Origin: MedAcidi-G1 sp002294285
GTDB taxonomy: Bacteria; Actinomycetota; Acidimicrobiia; Acidimicrobiales; MedAcidi-G1
DNA: 64,000 nt
NCBI GenBank assembly: GCA_963999645.1
Contig: CAXEUY010000010.1
Coordinates: forward strand, 18,340 to 82,339
Direction of reading: 5' to 3'
Within the stretch, counting starts at the first letter, position 1. Every line of letters starts with the position of its first letter. A program made the position numbers and the translations under genes. Below the pieces are notes generated by a model that was not told the origin of the DNA, did no database searches, and saw nothing but the letters and a program-made list of their open reading frames with translations. Positions 16,799 to 24,545 of this stretch are shown here, piece after piece.

Positions 16799-18070
16799 TT
16801 AGACAAATATTTTGTCTAATACAAGAGGAGAAGCTGGCGGAGCTACCTCAGATATTTCTATAGCCCCCTCAAGGGCCTCTATCGCATAATCAAAGCAGTC
16901 ATTTTTATCACCATGAAGTTCAAGAACAGATTCTCCTGTTTTGACATGATCGCCTGGTTTAGCTAAACATACGACGCCAGCAGTTGGACTTACAGGATCT
17001 TCTTTTCTGGCTCGTCCAGCACCTAAGCGCCAAGCAGCAATGCCTACAGACCGGCAGTCCAATTTGCTAAGAAATCCTGTTGCTGAGGCTTTTATTGTTT
17101 TTTTGAATTCCGCTACTGGTAGCCCTTTTGACAGGTCCCCTCCCTGAGCTAGAACCATTTTTTCAAAAATCTCTCTTGGTTTACCTGATGCAAGCATTTC
17201 GCTAGGATCCGCATCAACATGAGCTAGCTCTAACATCTCTTTTGCTAACGCTAAGGTAACTTCAATCAGGTCTTCAGGTCCGCCTCCTTCAAGGACTTCC
17301 AGTGATTCAGAAACTTCTAGTGCATTGCCCGCAGTTTTTCCAAGGACAGTTTCCATAGAAGTAATCAAGGCAACGGTTTTCATTCCTGAGTTCTCGCCTA
17401 GTTCAACCATAGTTTTAGCTAATTCTCGTGCATCGTTGAAATCAACCATGAAAGCGCCAGATCCAGTTTTCACATCTAGTACAAGGGATTCAGTTCCTTC
17501 AGCAATCTTTTTCGAAATGATCGAACTGGCTATAAGTGGAATTGAATCAACCGTATGAGTTACGTCCCTTAGTGCATAAAGACGTCTATCTGCAGGATTA
17601 ATGTCTTCATTCGCAGCAGCAATAATTCCGCCAATTTCGCGAAGCTGTGTAAGCATTTGTTTTTCGCTTAGCGACGCGTTCCATCCTGTTATTGATTCCA
17701 TTTTGTCCAAGGTTCCACCACCATGTCCAAGTCCACGGCCGGAAAGTTGTGGAACAGCTAAACCGTAGCTGGCTATTAAAGGCACGAGAATAAGTGAAAC
17801 TTTGTCACCAACACCGCCAGTTGAATGTTTATCAACAGTAAATTTACCCACACTGTCAAGATCTAAAGTAACTCCCGAAGCGACCATTGCTTTTGTCCAG
17901 TTCGTTAGTTCATCAGTTTCCATGCCATTAAAGTAAATCGACATTGCTAGCGCGGCTGTTTGTTCGTCAGGTATATATCCACTTGAAAAATTACTAATAA
18001 ACCAGTCGATTTGTTCTTTATCTAGAGTTCCGCCATTTCTTTTCGTCTGGATTATTTCTATAACATCCAT
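16799..18070 (-). CDS. deoA: Thymidine phosphorylase
   Basis: This 423-residue protein matches pyrimidine nucleoside phosphorylases. It has the signature SGRGLGHGGGTLDKME (about 108-123), KHSTGGVGDK with the phosphate-binding loop (about 81-90), and DVKTGSGAFM (about 199-208). It converts thymidine or deoxyuridine plus phosphate to the base and deoxyribose 1-phosphate, feeding the phosphomutase-deoC-ALDH route encoded on the other strand. It lies two bases after cdd and is convergent with the short ALDH (4-base gap). The deoA-cdd pair is also found in mycobacteria. Confidence 0.93.
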   Translation of the reverse strand: MDVIEIIQTKRNGGTLDKEQIDWFISNFSSGYIPDEQTAALAMSIYFNGMETDELTNWTKAMVASGVTLDLDSVGKFTVDKHSTGGVGDKVSLILVPLIASYGLAVPQLSGRGLGHGGGTLDKMESITGWNASLSEKQMLTQLREIGGIIAAANEDINPADRRLYALRDVTHTVDSIPLIASSIISKKIAEGTESLVLDVKTGSGAFMVDFNDARELAKTMVELGENSGMKTVALITSMETVLGKTAGNALEVSESLEVLEGGGPEDLIEVTLALAKEMLELAHVDADPSEMLASGKPREIFEKMVLAQGGDLSKGLPVAEFKKTIKASATGFLSKLDCRSVGIAAWRLGAGRARKEDPVSPTAGVVCLAKPGDHVKTGESVLELHGDKNDCFDYAIEALEGAIEISEVAPPASPLVLDKIFV

Positions 18071-18072
18071 AA

Positions 18073-18486
18073 CTAGATAGTCCTGTCACGTTCATTTAGG
18101 TCTTCAACCGTAAAAGGATCTGCGAGAAGTTCGACAATGGATTTAGGACCTCCAGGCCCATCGACAACTAATTCTCTCCCACCAGCTTCAATGAGCAGTT
18201 GGCGGCAACGCCCGCATGGTGCCAGAGCTTCTCCTTCAGGGTTGGAGGCGACTGCTGCAACGAGTTTTCCAGCAGCTCTCCGATGCAAATCACTAACCAT
18301 GCCACACTCAGCACAAAGAGTAAGTCCTATGGAAGCATTTTCGACATTGCAACCTGTAACTATTTCACCAGTTTGAGTGATCCCAGCCGCTCCAACAGGA
18401 AAATTAGAATATGGAGCGTAGGCCATTTTCGCAGCTTCTTTTGCTGCTGCACGGAGCATTTCCCAGTCAATTTTGTCATTTTCCAT
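18073..18486 (-). CDS. cdd: Cytidine deaminase
   Basis: This 137-residue protein has the zinc-site motifs of homotetrameric cytidine deaminases: C58-A59-E60 (catalytic glutamate E60) and PCGRC with C91 and C94. The N-terminal YAPYSNFPVGAA segment is also typical. It deaminates (deoxy)cytidine to (deoxy)uridine, which the adjacent thymidine phosphorylase can process. A CAGGAT ribosome-site-like sequence precedes the ATG at 18486. It is the first gene of a cdd-deoA operon. Confidence 0.92.
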   Translation of the reverse strand: MENDKIDWEMLRAAAKEAAKMAYAPYSNFPVGAAGITQTGEIVTGCNVENASIGLTLCAECGMVSDLHRRAAGKLVAAVASNPEGEALAPCGRCRQLLIEAGGRELVVDGPGGPKSIVELLADPFTVEDLNERDRTI

Positions 18487-18541
18487 GAAAACATCCTGCC
18501 AGAATGATCACGATTTACATACACAGGGATATTTAAAGGCT

Positions 18542-19441
18542 TTAATTTCTAGTGAGGGTCACTCCAAAATGTGATGTCGTTGCAGCAGCTATCAAGAAAA
18601 CCCATACGCAACATGCTCCTAGAAGATGAGCAGTTACGACTGCACTAGAGCTGACTTCAGTGAAAACATGGACTGCTCCTAGCAAGACATTAACTCCATA
18701 TGCAGTCGCAGCTATATGTATAAGAATTTTTTCGTCTTTTGGGCGTGATCGTTTTTTTGCTTTAGATATAAGAAAGAAGAGAAAAATTATTCCTAATCCT
18801 GCTACGAATCTATGAAGGTAGTGAACAAATGTGTAGTGATCCGACAAATCTGGTTTGAAGTCATTGTTAACAAGAGGCCAACCTGAAAAGTACCTGTTAT
18901 GAACGTAAGCTCCAAGTAAGAGTATTGCGTACGACCCCAAAGCTCCTATTGCTAGCAGTCGACTCCAGCCCTGGTTATCGATTGCTTTTGGATTTTCATT
19001 TTTATTCGTAGAAACAATCACTGTAATAATTGTCAGTAAAGCTATTACGACCATTGAGATTGCAAGATGTACTGCTACTAGATCTGATTCCAGATCCGAT
19101 TTAACCACACTCCTACCAATTAACGCTTGGATAATTACTGCGAAAACTGCCGCGATCGATAAATTAAGAGCTATTCGATTATTCTGAATATTCCTTTTAA
19201 TGCTTATTGCTGTAGACAAAATGAGGATTCCTACAATTGCAGCTACCCATCTATGAAGCCATTCCACAATCATGTGGTATTCACCGCGAGGTAGAAGGCC
19301 CCAAAGTAGCCCGTTTTCACATAAGGGCCATCTGTCCGAACATCCGTAGCCACTTCCGCTACCCCTTGTAAAACCCCCAATACCTATCAAAATAAAAGTT
19401 GCAAGAAGAGAAATTCTGGCGAGTTTATTTGTGGTATTCAC
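18542..19441 (-). CDS. ctaA: Heme A synthase (COX15/CtaA family)
   Basis: This 299-residue membrane protein has about eight hydrophobic segments. Conserved histidines in EWLHRW (about 60-65), AVHLAIS, HYLHRFVAG and TAHLLGA would ligate two hemes. The extracytoplasmic cysteine pair in GYGCSDRWPLC (about 32-42) is typical of CtaA. The N-terminal RGSGSGYGC loop is a family hallmark. It oxidises heme O to heme A for aa3-type cytochrome oxidase. The start is GTG at 19441, with TAACCT 6 bases upstream, so it is probably leaderless. No other cytochrome oxidase genes are adjacent. Confidence 0.87.
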   Translation of the reverse strand: MNTTNKLARISLLATFILIGIGGFTRGSGSGYGCSDRWPLCENGLLWGLLPRGEYHMIVEWLHRWVAAIVGILILSTAISIKRNIQNNRIALNLSIAAVFAVIIQALIGRSVVKSDLESDLVAVHLAISMVVIALLTIITVIVSTNKNENPKAIDNQGWSRLLAIGALGSYAILLLGAYVHNRYFSGWPLVNNDFKPDLSDHYTFVHYLHRFVAGLGIIFLFFLISKAKKRSRPKDEKILIHIAATAYGVNVLLGAVHVFTEVSSSAVVTAHLLGACCVWVFLIAAATTSHFGVTLTRN

Positions 19442-19447
19442 ATTTTG

Positions 19448-19453
19448 AGGTTA
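19448..19453 (-). promoter_or_regulatory. Predicted -10 box of leaderless ctaA promoter (TAACCT)
   Basis: TAACCT on the minus strand sits 6 bases before the GTG start at 19441, with no ribosome site in between. The same hexamer precedes the SDR start at 55467. Confidence 0.5.
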
Positions 19454-19498
19454 CGAGAAACTTTGCTATTGGCAACCGTGATCTTTGACACGATGTTT

Positions 19499-21421
19499 TT
19501 AAGGTTCAATTATTGGCCAGAAAAGTGGAAAATCTGTGAGGGTTTCCCAGAAATTAAGAAATTTTTCAACATTTCCTTCAATGTCTATTCTTTTCTCTTC
19601 AAGAGCTTGTGTGATTGAATATTCTGTTGAAATTAGTTCTTCTAGGACGTCTCGTGAGGAAACGATTTCTAAATCTGTGGACCGAATTATTGGCCCGATT
19701 TTTGAATGCAGAGTGCCGTTTGACAGTTCGAGATATGCGTTTTCATTTGTATCTGAGAATGACCAATTAATTGTCATAGGACTTAGTTTCACAGCAGCAT
19801 TGCCATTTACTTTTACAGCAAGGAAATCGAAGATTTGACCCAAAGTCATTCCTTTTGCAACTTCTAATCTTGGGCGTTGAAGTACGGGAACGTTTATACT
19901 TCCATTTCTCAATTCTTGGGCACCTGTCAGATATATGTCACGCCAAGGGCCAGACTCTGCCTGATAAGCAAGTTGCTCAAAGGCATCAGCCTGAAGTAAT
20001 CGAACTGCTTCATTTTCAGGATTAGCGAAGACAGCATGTCTCAACACTTCAGCCACCCATTTGTAATCGCCTTCCTTAAAAGCTTTTTTTGCTTTTTCCA
20101 GAAGGTCTTCAATTCCGCCCATAAAATCGACATATCTTTTTCCAACTTCTACAGGTGTGTGGGGATCCAGACTAGATGGGTGACCATCGTAGAAACCTAT
20201 GTATCTCTGGTAAACAGCTCTGACATTATGGCTGACAGTTCCGTAGTAACCGTGACACATAAAGTCATCCCAAAGTCCAGGAGGCAGAGTTACTTCTGCG
20301 GCAATCTCATTTGGCGTGTATCCAAGATTAGCTAGTCTCATTGCTTGGTCATGCAGCCATCTGTATAGATCCCTTTGTCTGGTCAAGTATCCTCTTACTG
20401 CATCTTTGCCCCAATGTGGCCAACCATGGCTGGCAAAAACCAAATTTGCTGAATCACCCCACCTTTCGAGTGCTTCGTCTATGTACTTGCTCCACTGAAG
20501 TGAGTCCCTGACTAAAGCGCCTCTTAAGGTGAGGATGTTGTGCATAGTGCCAGAGCAGTTTTCAGCCATGCATAGCGCCTTGTATTCAGGGAAAAAGAAA
20601 TGCATTTCAGCTGGTGCTTCAGATTCAGGGGTTAGTTGGAATTCAATTTTCACTCCGTCAAGAGTTAGTTCCTGACCAGTTTCAGTAATTTCAATTGTGG
20701 GAGGCACTAAAGCCGAAGATCCAGTGGGTATCCCTTTTCCTAATCCCTGATCAACGTGTCCTTGTTCACTCCAGGGTAAAAGCATTCCAAATTGATATGT
20801 GGCTCGTCTTCCCATCACCGGTGCTGCAATTACATTCTCTGCTACTGCTTCACGAAGAAAGCCTTCAGGTGCAACAATAGGAATGTTTTCTTCTTCAATG
20901 CGAGAACGTTCGAGCATTCCAAGTATTCCTCCATAATGATCGAGGTGGGAATGTGTATATATAACAGCACTTATTTCACTAAATCCGAGATTTTCAGTAA
21001 CTAACTCATAAGCGGCCGCAGCTGTTTCAGCGGTTGTTAAAGGGTCTATGACAATCCAACCTGTGTTTCCACGAATGAAAGTTGCATTGGATGTATCAAA
21101 ACCACGAACTTGGTAAAAATCTTCACAAATTTCGTAAAGTCCGTGCTGGGCATTTAAGCCTGCTTGACGCCATAAAGATGGGTTTACAGTCTCAGGAGAT
21201 TCTCCTTTTACAAAATTTGATTTTGATAGATCCCATGAGATTGGCTGCCAGGCATTTGGTTCATGTTTCTCGATAACGGGGTTCTCACGGGTGGCGATAA
21301 AACCTCTAGCAACATTAGCTGCATCGGTTCCATCATCGACAGGAAGGCTTTTTGCAAAATCTTTATTTTTACTTTTTGTGTATTTAGTTGCTTTTTTAGG
21401 CTGTCGAAGGCTGTCTTGCAT
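19499..21421 (-). CDS. Alkyl sulfatase (SdsA1/BDS1-type metallo-beta-lactamase fold hydrolase)
   Basis: This 640-residue protein has the dizinc motif THSHLDHYGG (about residues 156-165), MAENCSGTMHNI with further site residues (about 291-302), and the family segment FASHGWPHWG (about 346-355). The alkyl-sulfatase dimerisation region (about 375-510) and an SCP2-like C-terminal domain (about 520-635) follow, so all three SdsA1 domains are present. It hydrolyses alkyl sulfate esters to alcohol and sulfate. No signal peptide is visible, unlike secreted SdsA1, which suggests a cytoplasmic enzyme. It follows an acyl-CoA dehydrogenase gene by 21 bases, so released alcohols may enter beta-oxidation. 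Confidence 0.87.
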   Translation of the reverse strand: MQDSLRQPKKATKYTKSKNKDFAKSLPVDDGTDAANVARGFIATRENPVIEKHEPNAWQPISWDLSKSNFVKGESPETVNPSLWRQAGLNAQHGLYEICEDFYQVRGFDTSNATFIRGNTGWIVIDPLTTAETAAAAYELVTENLGFSEISAVIYTHSHLDHYGGILGMLERSRIEEENIPIVAPEGFLREAVAENVIAAPVMGRRATYQFGMLLPWSEQGHVDQGLGKGIPTGSSALVPPTIEITETGQELTLDGVKIEFQLTPESEAPAEMHFFFPEYKALCMAENCSGTMHNILTLRGALVRDSLQWSKYIDEALERWGDSANLVFASHGWPHWGKDAVRGYLTRQRDLYRWLHDQAMRLANLGYTPNEIAAEVTLPPGLWDDFMCHGYYGTVSHNVRAVYQRYIGFYDGHPSSLDPHTPVEVGKRYVDFMGGIEDLLEKAKKAFKEGDYKWVAEVLRHAVFANPENEAVRLLQADAFEQLAYQAESGPWRDIYLTGAQELRNGSINVPVLQRPRLEVAKGMTLGQIFDFLAVKVNGNAAVKLSPMTINWSFSDTNENAYLELSNGTLHSKIGPIIRSTDLEIVSSRDVLEELISTEYSITQALEEKRIDIEGNVEKFLNFWETLTDFPLFWPIIEP

Positions 21422-21442
21422 AATCTGATTCTGCTTTGGTTG

Positions 21443-22747
21443 TTACTCAATGGGCTTGTAGACGCTTTGCTCGATTTCTTCATCGCTGTATCGAGCCAGT
21501 TCAAATCTTCCAACCACAAAATGGTGAACCTCGTCAGGGCCATCGGCAAGTCGAAGGGTTCTTTGCCCTGTATACATACCAGCTAAAGGAGTCCATTGAG
21601 AAATGCCAGTAGCACCATGAATTTGAATTGCTTCATCAATAATTTTGCATACTTTTTCTGGAACCATTGCCTTAACAGCGCTAACCCAAATACGAGCTTC
21701 TGCATTACCCATGGTGTCCATTGCTTTGGCGGCTCTTAATACCATCAGACGACAGGCTTCAATCTCAATTCTTGCACGTGAGATCAGTTCGACATTCTTT
21801 CCTAATTGGGCAATTTTTTTACCAAATGCTTCTCTTGACAATCCTCTTTTAGCCATCAGCTCTAAAGCTTTTTCTGCAGCGCCAATTGATCTCATACAAT
21901 GATGTATTCGACCAGGACCTAGTCTCAATTGGGAGATTTCAAATCCTCGTCCCTCGCCTAGCAAAATATTTTCTTTTGGTACCCTCACATTGTCTAGGTG
22001 AATATGCATATGACCGTGAGGAGCGTCGTCTTGCCCAAAAACATGCATTGGTCCAAGGATGTTTACACCCGGTGTATCCATAGGAACGAGAATCTGTGAT
22101 TGACGTCGGTGGGGGGGGCCGTCTGGATTTGTTTGGACCATACAAATCATTATTTTGCAACGAGGATCACCTGCTCCAGAAATGTAGTATTTCTCGCCAT
22201 TTATTACCCACTCGTCACCATCTAGAACAGCTTGAGTTGCAATATTTTTTGCATCGGATGAAGCAAGACCAGGTTCAGTCATGCCGAAACATGATCTAAT
22301 TTCGCCGTTGAGTAATGGAGTTAACCATTTTTCTTTTTGTTCTGGTGTACCAACTCGTTCAAGCACTTCCATATTCCCTGTGTCTGGGGCACTGCAATTT
22401 AGAGATTCAGAAGCTAAAGGGTTTCTTCCTAGTTCAGCTGCTATGTACGCATAATCTAAATTGGAAAGACCTTGCCCTGTTTCGTCATCTGGCAAGAAAA
22501 AATTCCACAATCCATTGGAACGAGCTTTTTCTTTAACACTTTCTAAAAGTTCCAATTGTTCTTTTGTATAAGACCAACGGTCTTCTCTATCTTCTCCGAG
22601 TTCATAAAACTTTTCGGTAATGGGTTCTACTTCTTCGGAAATGAATTTCTTAACTGCATCGTAAAGAGGTCGAGCAGTATCAGACATTGCAAGATTTAAA
22701 GAATCATCACTGGGATCGTCTACGTGCATACCTGAACCAATAGCCAT
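21443..22747 (-). CDS. Acyl-CoA dehydrogenase (ACAD10/11-like)
   Basis: This 434-residue flavoprotein shows the acyl-CoA dehydrogenase landmarks CFGMTEPGLASSDA (about 153-166) with the FAD-binding region, GEKYYISGAGDPR (about 184-196), GRGFEISQLRLGPGRIHH (about 269-286), and C-terminal QIHGATGISQWTPLA and ADGPDEVH. The DGPDEVH ending resembles ACAD10/11 rather than short-chain enzymes. It oxidises acyl-CoA to enoyl-CoA. It starts at the ATG at 22747 after AAAGGAAA and is first in an operon with the alkyl sulfatase. Substrate chain length is unknown. Confidence 0.87.
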   Translation of the reverse strand: MAIGSGMHVDDPSDDSLNLAMSDTARPLYDAVKKFISEEVEPITEKFYELGEDREDRWSYTKEQLELLESVKEKARSNGLWNFFLPDDETGQGLSNLDYAYIAAELGRNPLASESLNCSAPDTGNMEVLERVGTPEQKEKWLTPLLNGEIRSCFGMTEPGLASSDAKNIATQAVLDGDEWVINGEKYYISGAGDPRCKIMICMVQTNPDGPPHRRQSQILVPMDTPGVNILGPMHVFGQDDAPHGHMHIHLDNVRVPKENILLGEGRGFEISQLRLGPGRIHHCMRSIGAAEKALELMAKRGLSREAFGKKIAQLGKNVELISRARIEIEACRLMVLRAAKAMDTMGNAEARIWVSAVKAMVPEKVCKIIDEAIQIHGATGISQWTPLAGMYTGQRTLRLADGPDEVHHFVVGRFELARYSDEEIEQSVYKPIE

Positions 22748-22848
22748 TTTTTTCCTTTTCTCAAGACTTAGATGTTTTAGGAGTCGTTGGAATGTCTAGC
22801 AGAAGTTAAAGACTTTTGCGATTTCAAAGCAAACTTTAAATCCATAAA

Positions 22849-22883
22849 TATAAGTGTAACACAGGTTATGTGTTACACTTATA
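22849..22883. promoter_or_regulatory. Perfect 15-bp inverted repeat: predicted VapBC operator overlapping the promoter
   Basis: TATAAGTGTAACACA (22849-22863) and its exact inverse (22869-22883) are separated by GGTTA. The right arm ends one base before the antitoxin ATG (22885) and contains TACACT, a possible -10 box 5 bases before the start. Binding by the RHH antitoxin complex would block the promoter and start codon, as expected for autoregulated toxin-antitoxin operons. Confidence 0.75.
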
Positions 22884-22884
22884 C

Positions 22885-23073
22885 ATGGCTAATCTTACGC
22901 TAGCAATAGATGACGACCTACTTAGAAGGGCGAGAGTAAGAGCTGCCGAACAGGGAACATCCGTAAATGCAGTAGTAAGGGAGTTGATTGAGGGTTATTC
23001 CTCATCAGATAGAGCAGAAAATGCTCGTAAAAGGCTCGTTGCTCTTTCAATTACCTCTGCTTCTTCCTCATAA
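22885..23073 (+). CDS. Ribbon-helix-helix antitoxin (VapB-like)
   Basis: From the ATG at 22885 this is a 62-residue protein. The beginning (NLTLAIDDDLLRRARVRAAE) is a typical ribbon-helix-helix: a beta strand, then a helix. The TSVNAVVRELIEGY segment fits the second helix. A GTG 15 bases upstream is also open, but it lies inside the operator, so the ATG is preferred. It precedes a PIN-domain gene by 18 bases. The protein would neutralise the toxin and bind the operator at 22849-22883. Confidence 0.78.
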   Translation: MANLTLAIDDDLLRRARVRAAEQGTSVNAVVRELIEGYSSSDRAENARKRLVALSITSASSS

Positions 23074-23091
23074 TTTTGTAGAGGTAAAAAT

Positions 23092-23538
23092 ATGACTAAA
23101 AGAATTTTTATCGATGATTCAATTCTGTGCAAACTTTTTGATGATAATTCACCTGTCGAGCAGGCTGCAGCTCGAAATCTGATAGGTGATGTTGAAAACT
23201 CGACCATAGTTACTTCCGCTTTATCATTAGCAAATTTCTACGAAGAAGTAACTATTAGATTTACTCGAAGTCTAGAACCCGTAACTGCTAAATTAGCTGT
23301 CAATGACCTGACAGAGTTGACGGTTGTTCAACTTGACTCTGATCTAGTACTTGCAGCAACAGAAATTCAAACCAGTTTTGGTGTATCAATGTCAGAGGCT
23401 ATAACAGTTGAAGCTGCATTAACTTCTGGATGCGATTTCATCGTGACAGAAGTCTTTGAGAAAAAAGACAGTGTTAAAGGGATACAGATAGAAAGACTAA
23501 AAAATATGATAACCGCTGGGGAGAGTACGAATGATTGA
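23092..23538 (+). CDS. PIN-domain toxin-like ribonuclease (VapC-like)
   Basis: This 148-residue protein has the PIN-domain layout. The N-terminal FIDDSILCKLFDDNSP gives the first metal-binding aspartate (D8 or D9). NFYEEVTIR (about 43-51) provides the second acidic residue. VSMSEAITVEAALTSGCDFIVTE (about 102-124) corresponds to the family segment S-x-x-D-A-x-I-x-x-A...GCD-x-x-x-TED. In this copy the third acid is glutamate (SE) and the last motif reads TEV rather than TED. VapC toxins cleave RNA. It overlaps the following epoxide hydrolase by eight bases, so that gene may be partly co-transcribed. Confidence 0.75.
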   Translation: MTKRIFIDDSILCKLFDDNSPVEQAAARNLIGDVENSTIVTSALSLANFYEEVTIRFTRSLEPVTAKLAVNDLTELTVVQLDSDLVLAATEIQTSFGVSMSEAITVEAALTSGCDFIVTEVFEKKDSVKGIQIERLKNMITAGESTND

Positions 23539-24520
23539 AATTCAAGGGTTAAAAGAATATGAGATCGATGTCAGAGGAGTCAACATTCATGTCGCTGAAG
23601 CAGGAGAAGGGCCTATGGTTCTTTTCATTCATGGTTTTCCGGAATCCTGGTATTCCTGGCGACATCAGTTATCCGCTGTATCTTTAGCCGGTTATAGGGC
23701 AGTGGCGATTGATGTTCGTGGATACGGTCAATCTTTTGCCCCAGAAGCTATTGATGAGTACCGCTTAATTCACCTTGCCGGAGACTGTGTGGGGGTTGTG
23801 CAAACTTTAGGTGAAGAGAGTTCGTTAATTGTCGGTCACGATTGGGGCTCTCCAATAGCTTCAGCTGCCGCATGTTTTAGGCCAGACATTTTTAAAGGAG
23901 TTGCTTTAATTTCCGTTCCATATACCCCACGTGGAGATAGCAAACCTTCAGACTTTTTTAAGTTACTTGGTGGCGAAGAAGAGTTTTACATCGAATATTT
24001 TCAGGAACCCGGAAGAGCTGAAGCAGAGATAGCTGAAAATCCCGCTGAATGGCTTGAAGGTTTTTATTTCACCGCTTCTGGGGACGCTCCTCCTCTTCTA
24101 GAAAATGAGATCGGAATGGGATTTATATCTCCTGGAGGGAAATTGAGAGACCGTTTGAAATTACCTAAGAGTCCCCTTCCGTGGCTTTCAAAAGAAGATT
24201 TGGATTTTTATGTAAAACAATTTGAAAAATCAGGTTTTACCGGGCCGCTAAATCGTTATAGATGTGTTGATCTTGACTGGAGTGATCTACGAGTCCATCA
24301 TGAATCACCATTAACCCAACCGTCGATTTATATAGGCGGTGAGAAGGATGGGCCGACGATTCTGGGGGGAGGAAGCATCGCTAGGTTCCCTGAAACCCTT
24401 CCAAATCTTGTCAATTCAGTAGTTTTGCCAAATGTTGGACATTGGATTCAACAAGAGGATCCTGACTCGACTAACTCTTTATTATTAGATTTTTTTGACA
24501 CTTTTAGTTTTGGAAAGTGA
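23531..24520 (+). CDS. Alpha/beta hydrolase, epoxide-hydrolase type
   Basis: This 329-residue protein has HGFPESWYSW (about 34-43) forming the oxyanion hole, DVRGYGQS (about 61-68), and the nucleophile elbow VGHDWGSP with aspartate D104. A C-terminal GHWIQQEDP supplies the catalytic histidine. An aspartate nucleophile in HDWG is typical of epoxide hydrolases and haloalkane dehalogenases; HGFPES favours epoxide hydrolase (EphA-like). It would open an epoxide to a diol. It overlaps vapC by eight bases. The substrate is unknown. Confidence 0.85.
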   Translation: MIEIQGLKEYEIDVRGVNIHVAEAGEGPMVLFIHGFPESWYSWRHQLSAVSLAGYRAVAIDVRGYGQSFAPEAIDEYRLIHLAGDCVGVVQTLGEESSLIVGHDWGSPIASAAACFRPDIFKGVALISVPYTPRGDSKPSDFFKLLGGEEEFYIEYFQEPGRAEAEIAENPAEWLEGFYFTASGDAPPLLENEIGMGFISPGGKLRDRLKLPKSPLPWLSKEDLDFYVKQFEKSGFTGPLNRYRCVDLDWSDLRVHHESPLTQPSIYIGGEKDGPTILGGGSIARFPETLPNLVNSVVLPNVGHWIQQEDPDSTNSLLLDFFDTFSFGK

Positions 24521-24545
24521 AACAGATGGCGTCTAAGGTTTTTTT

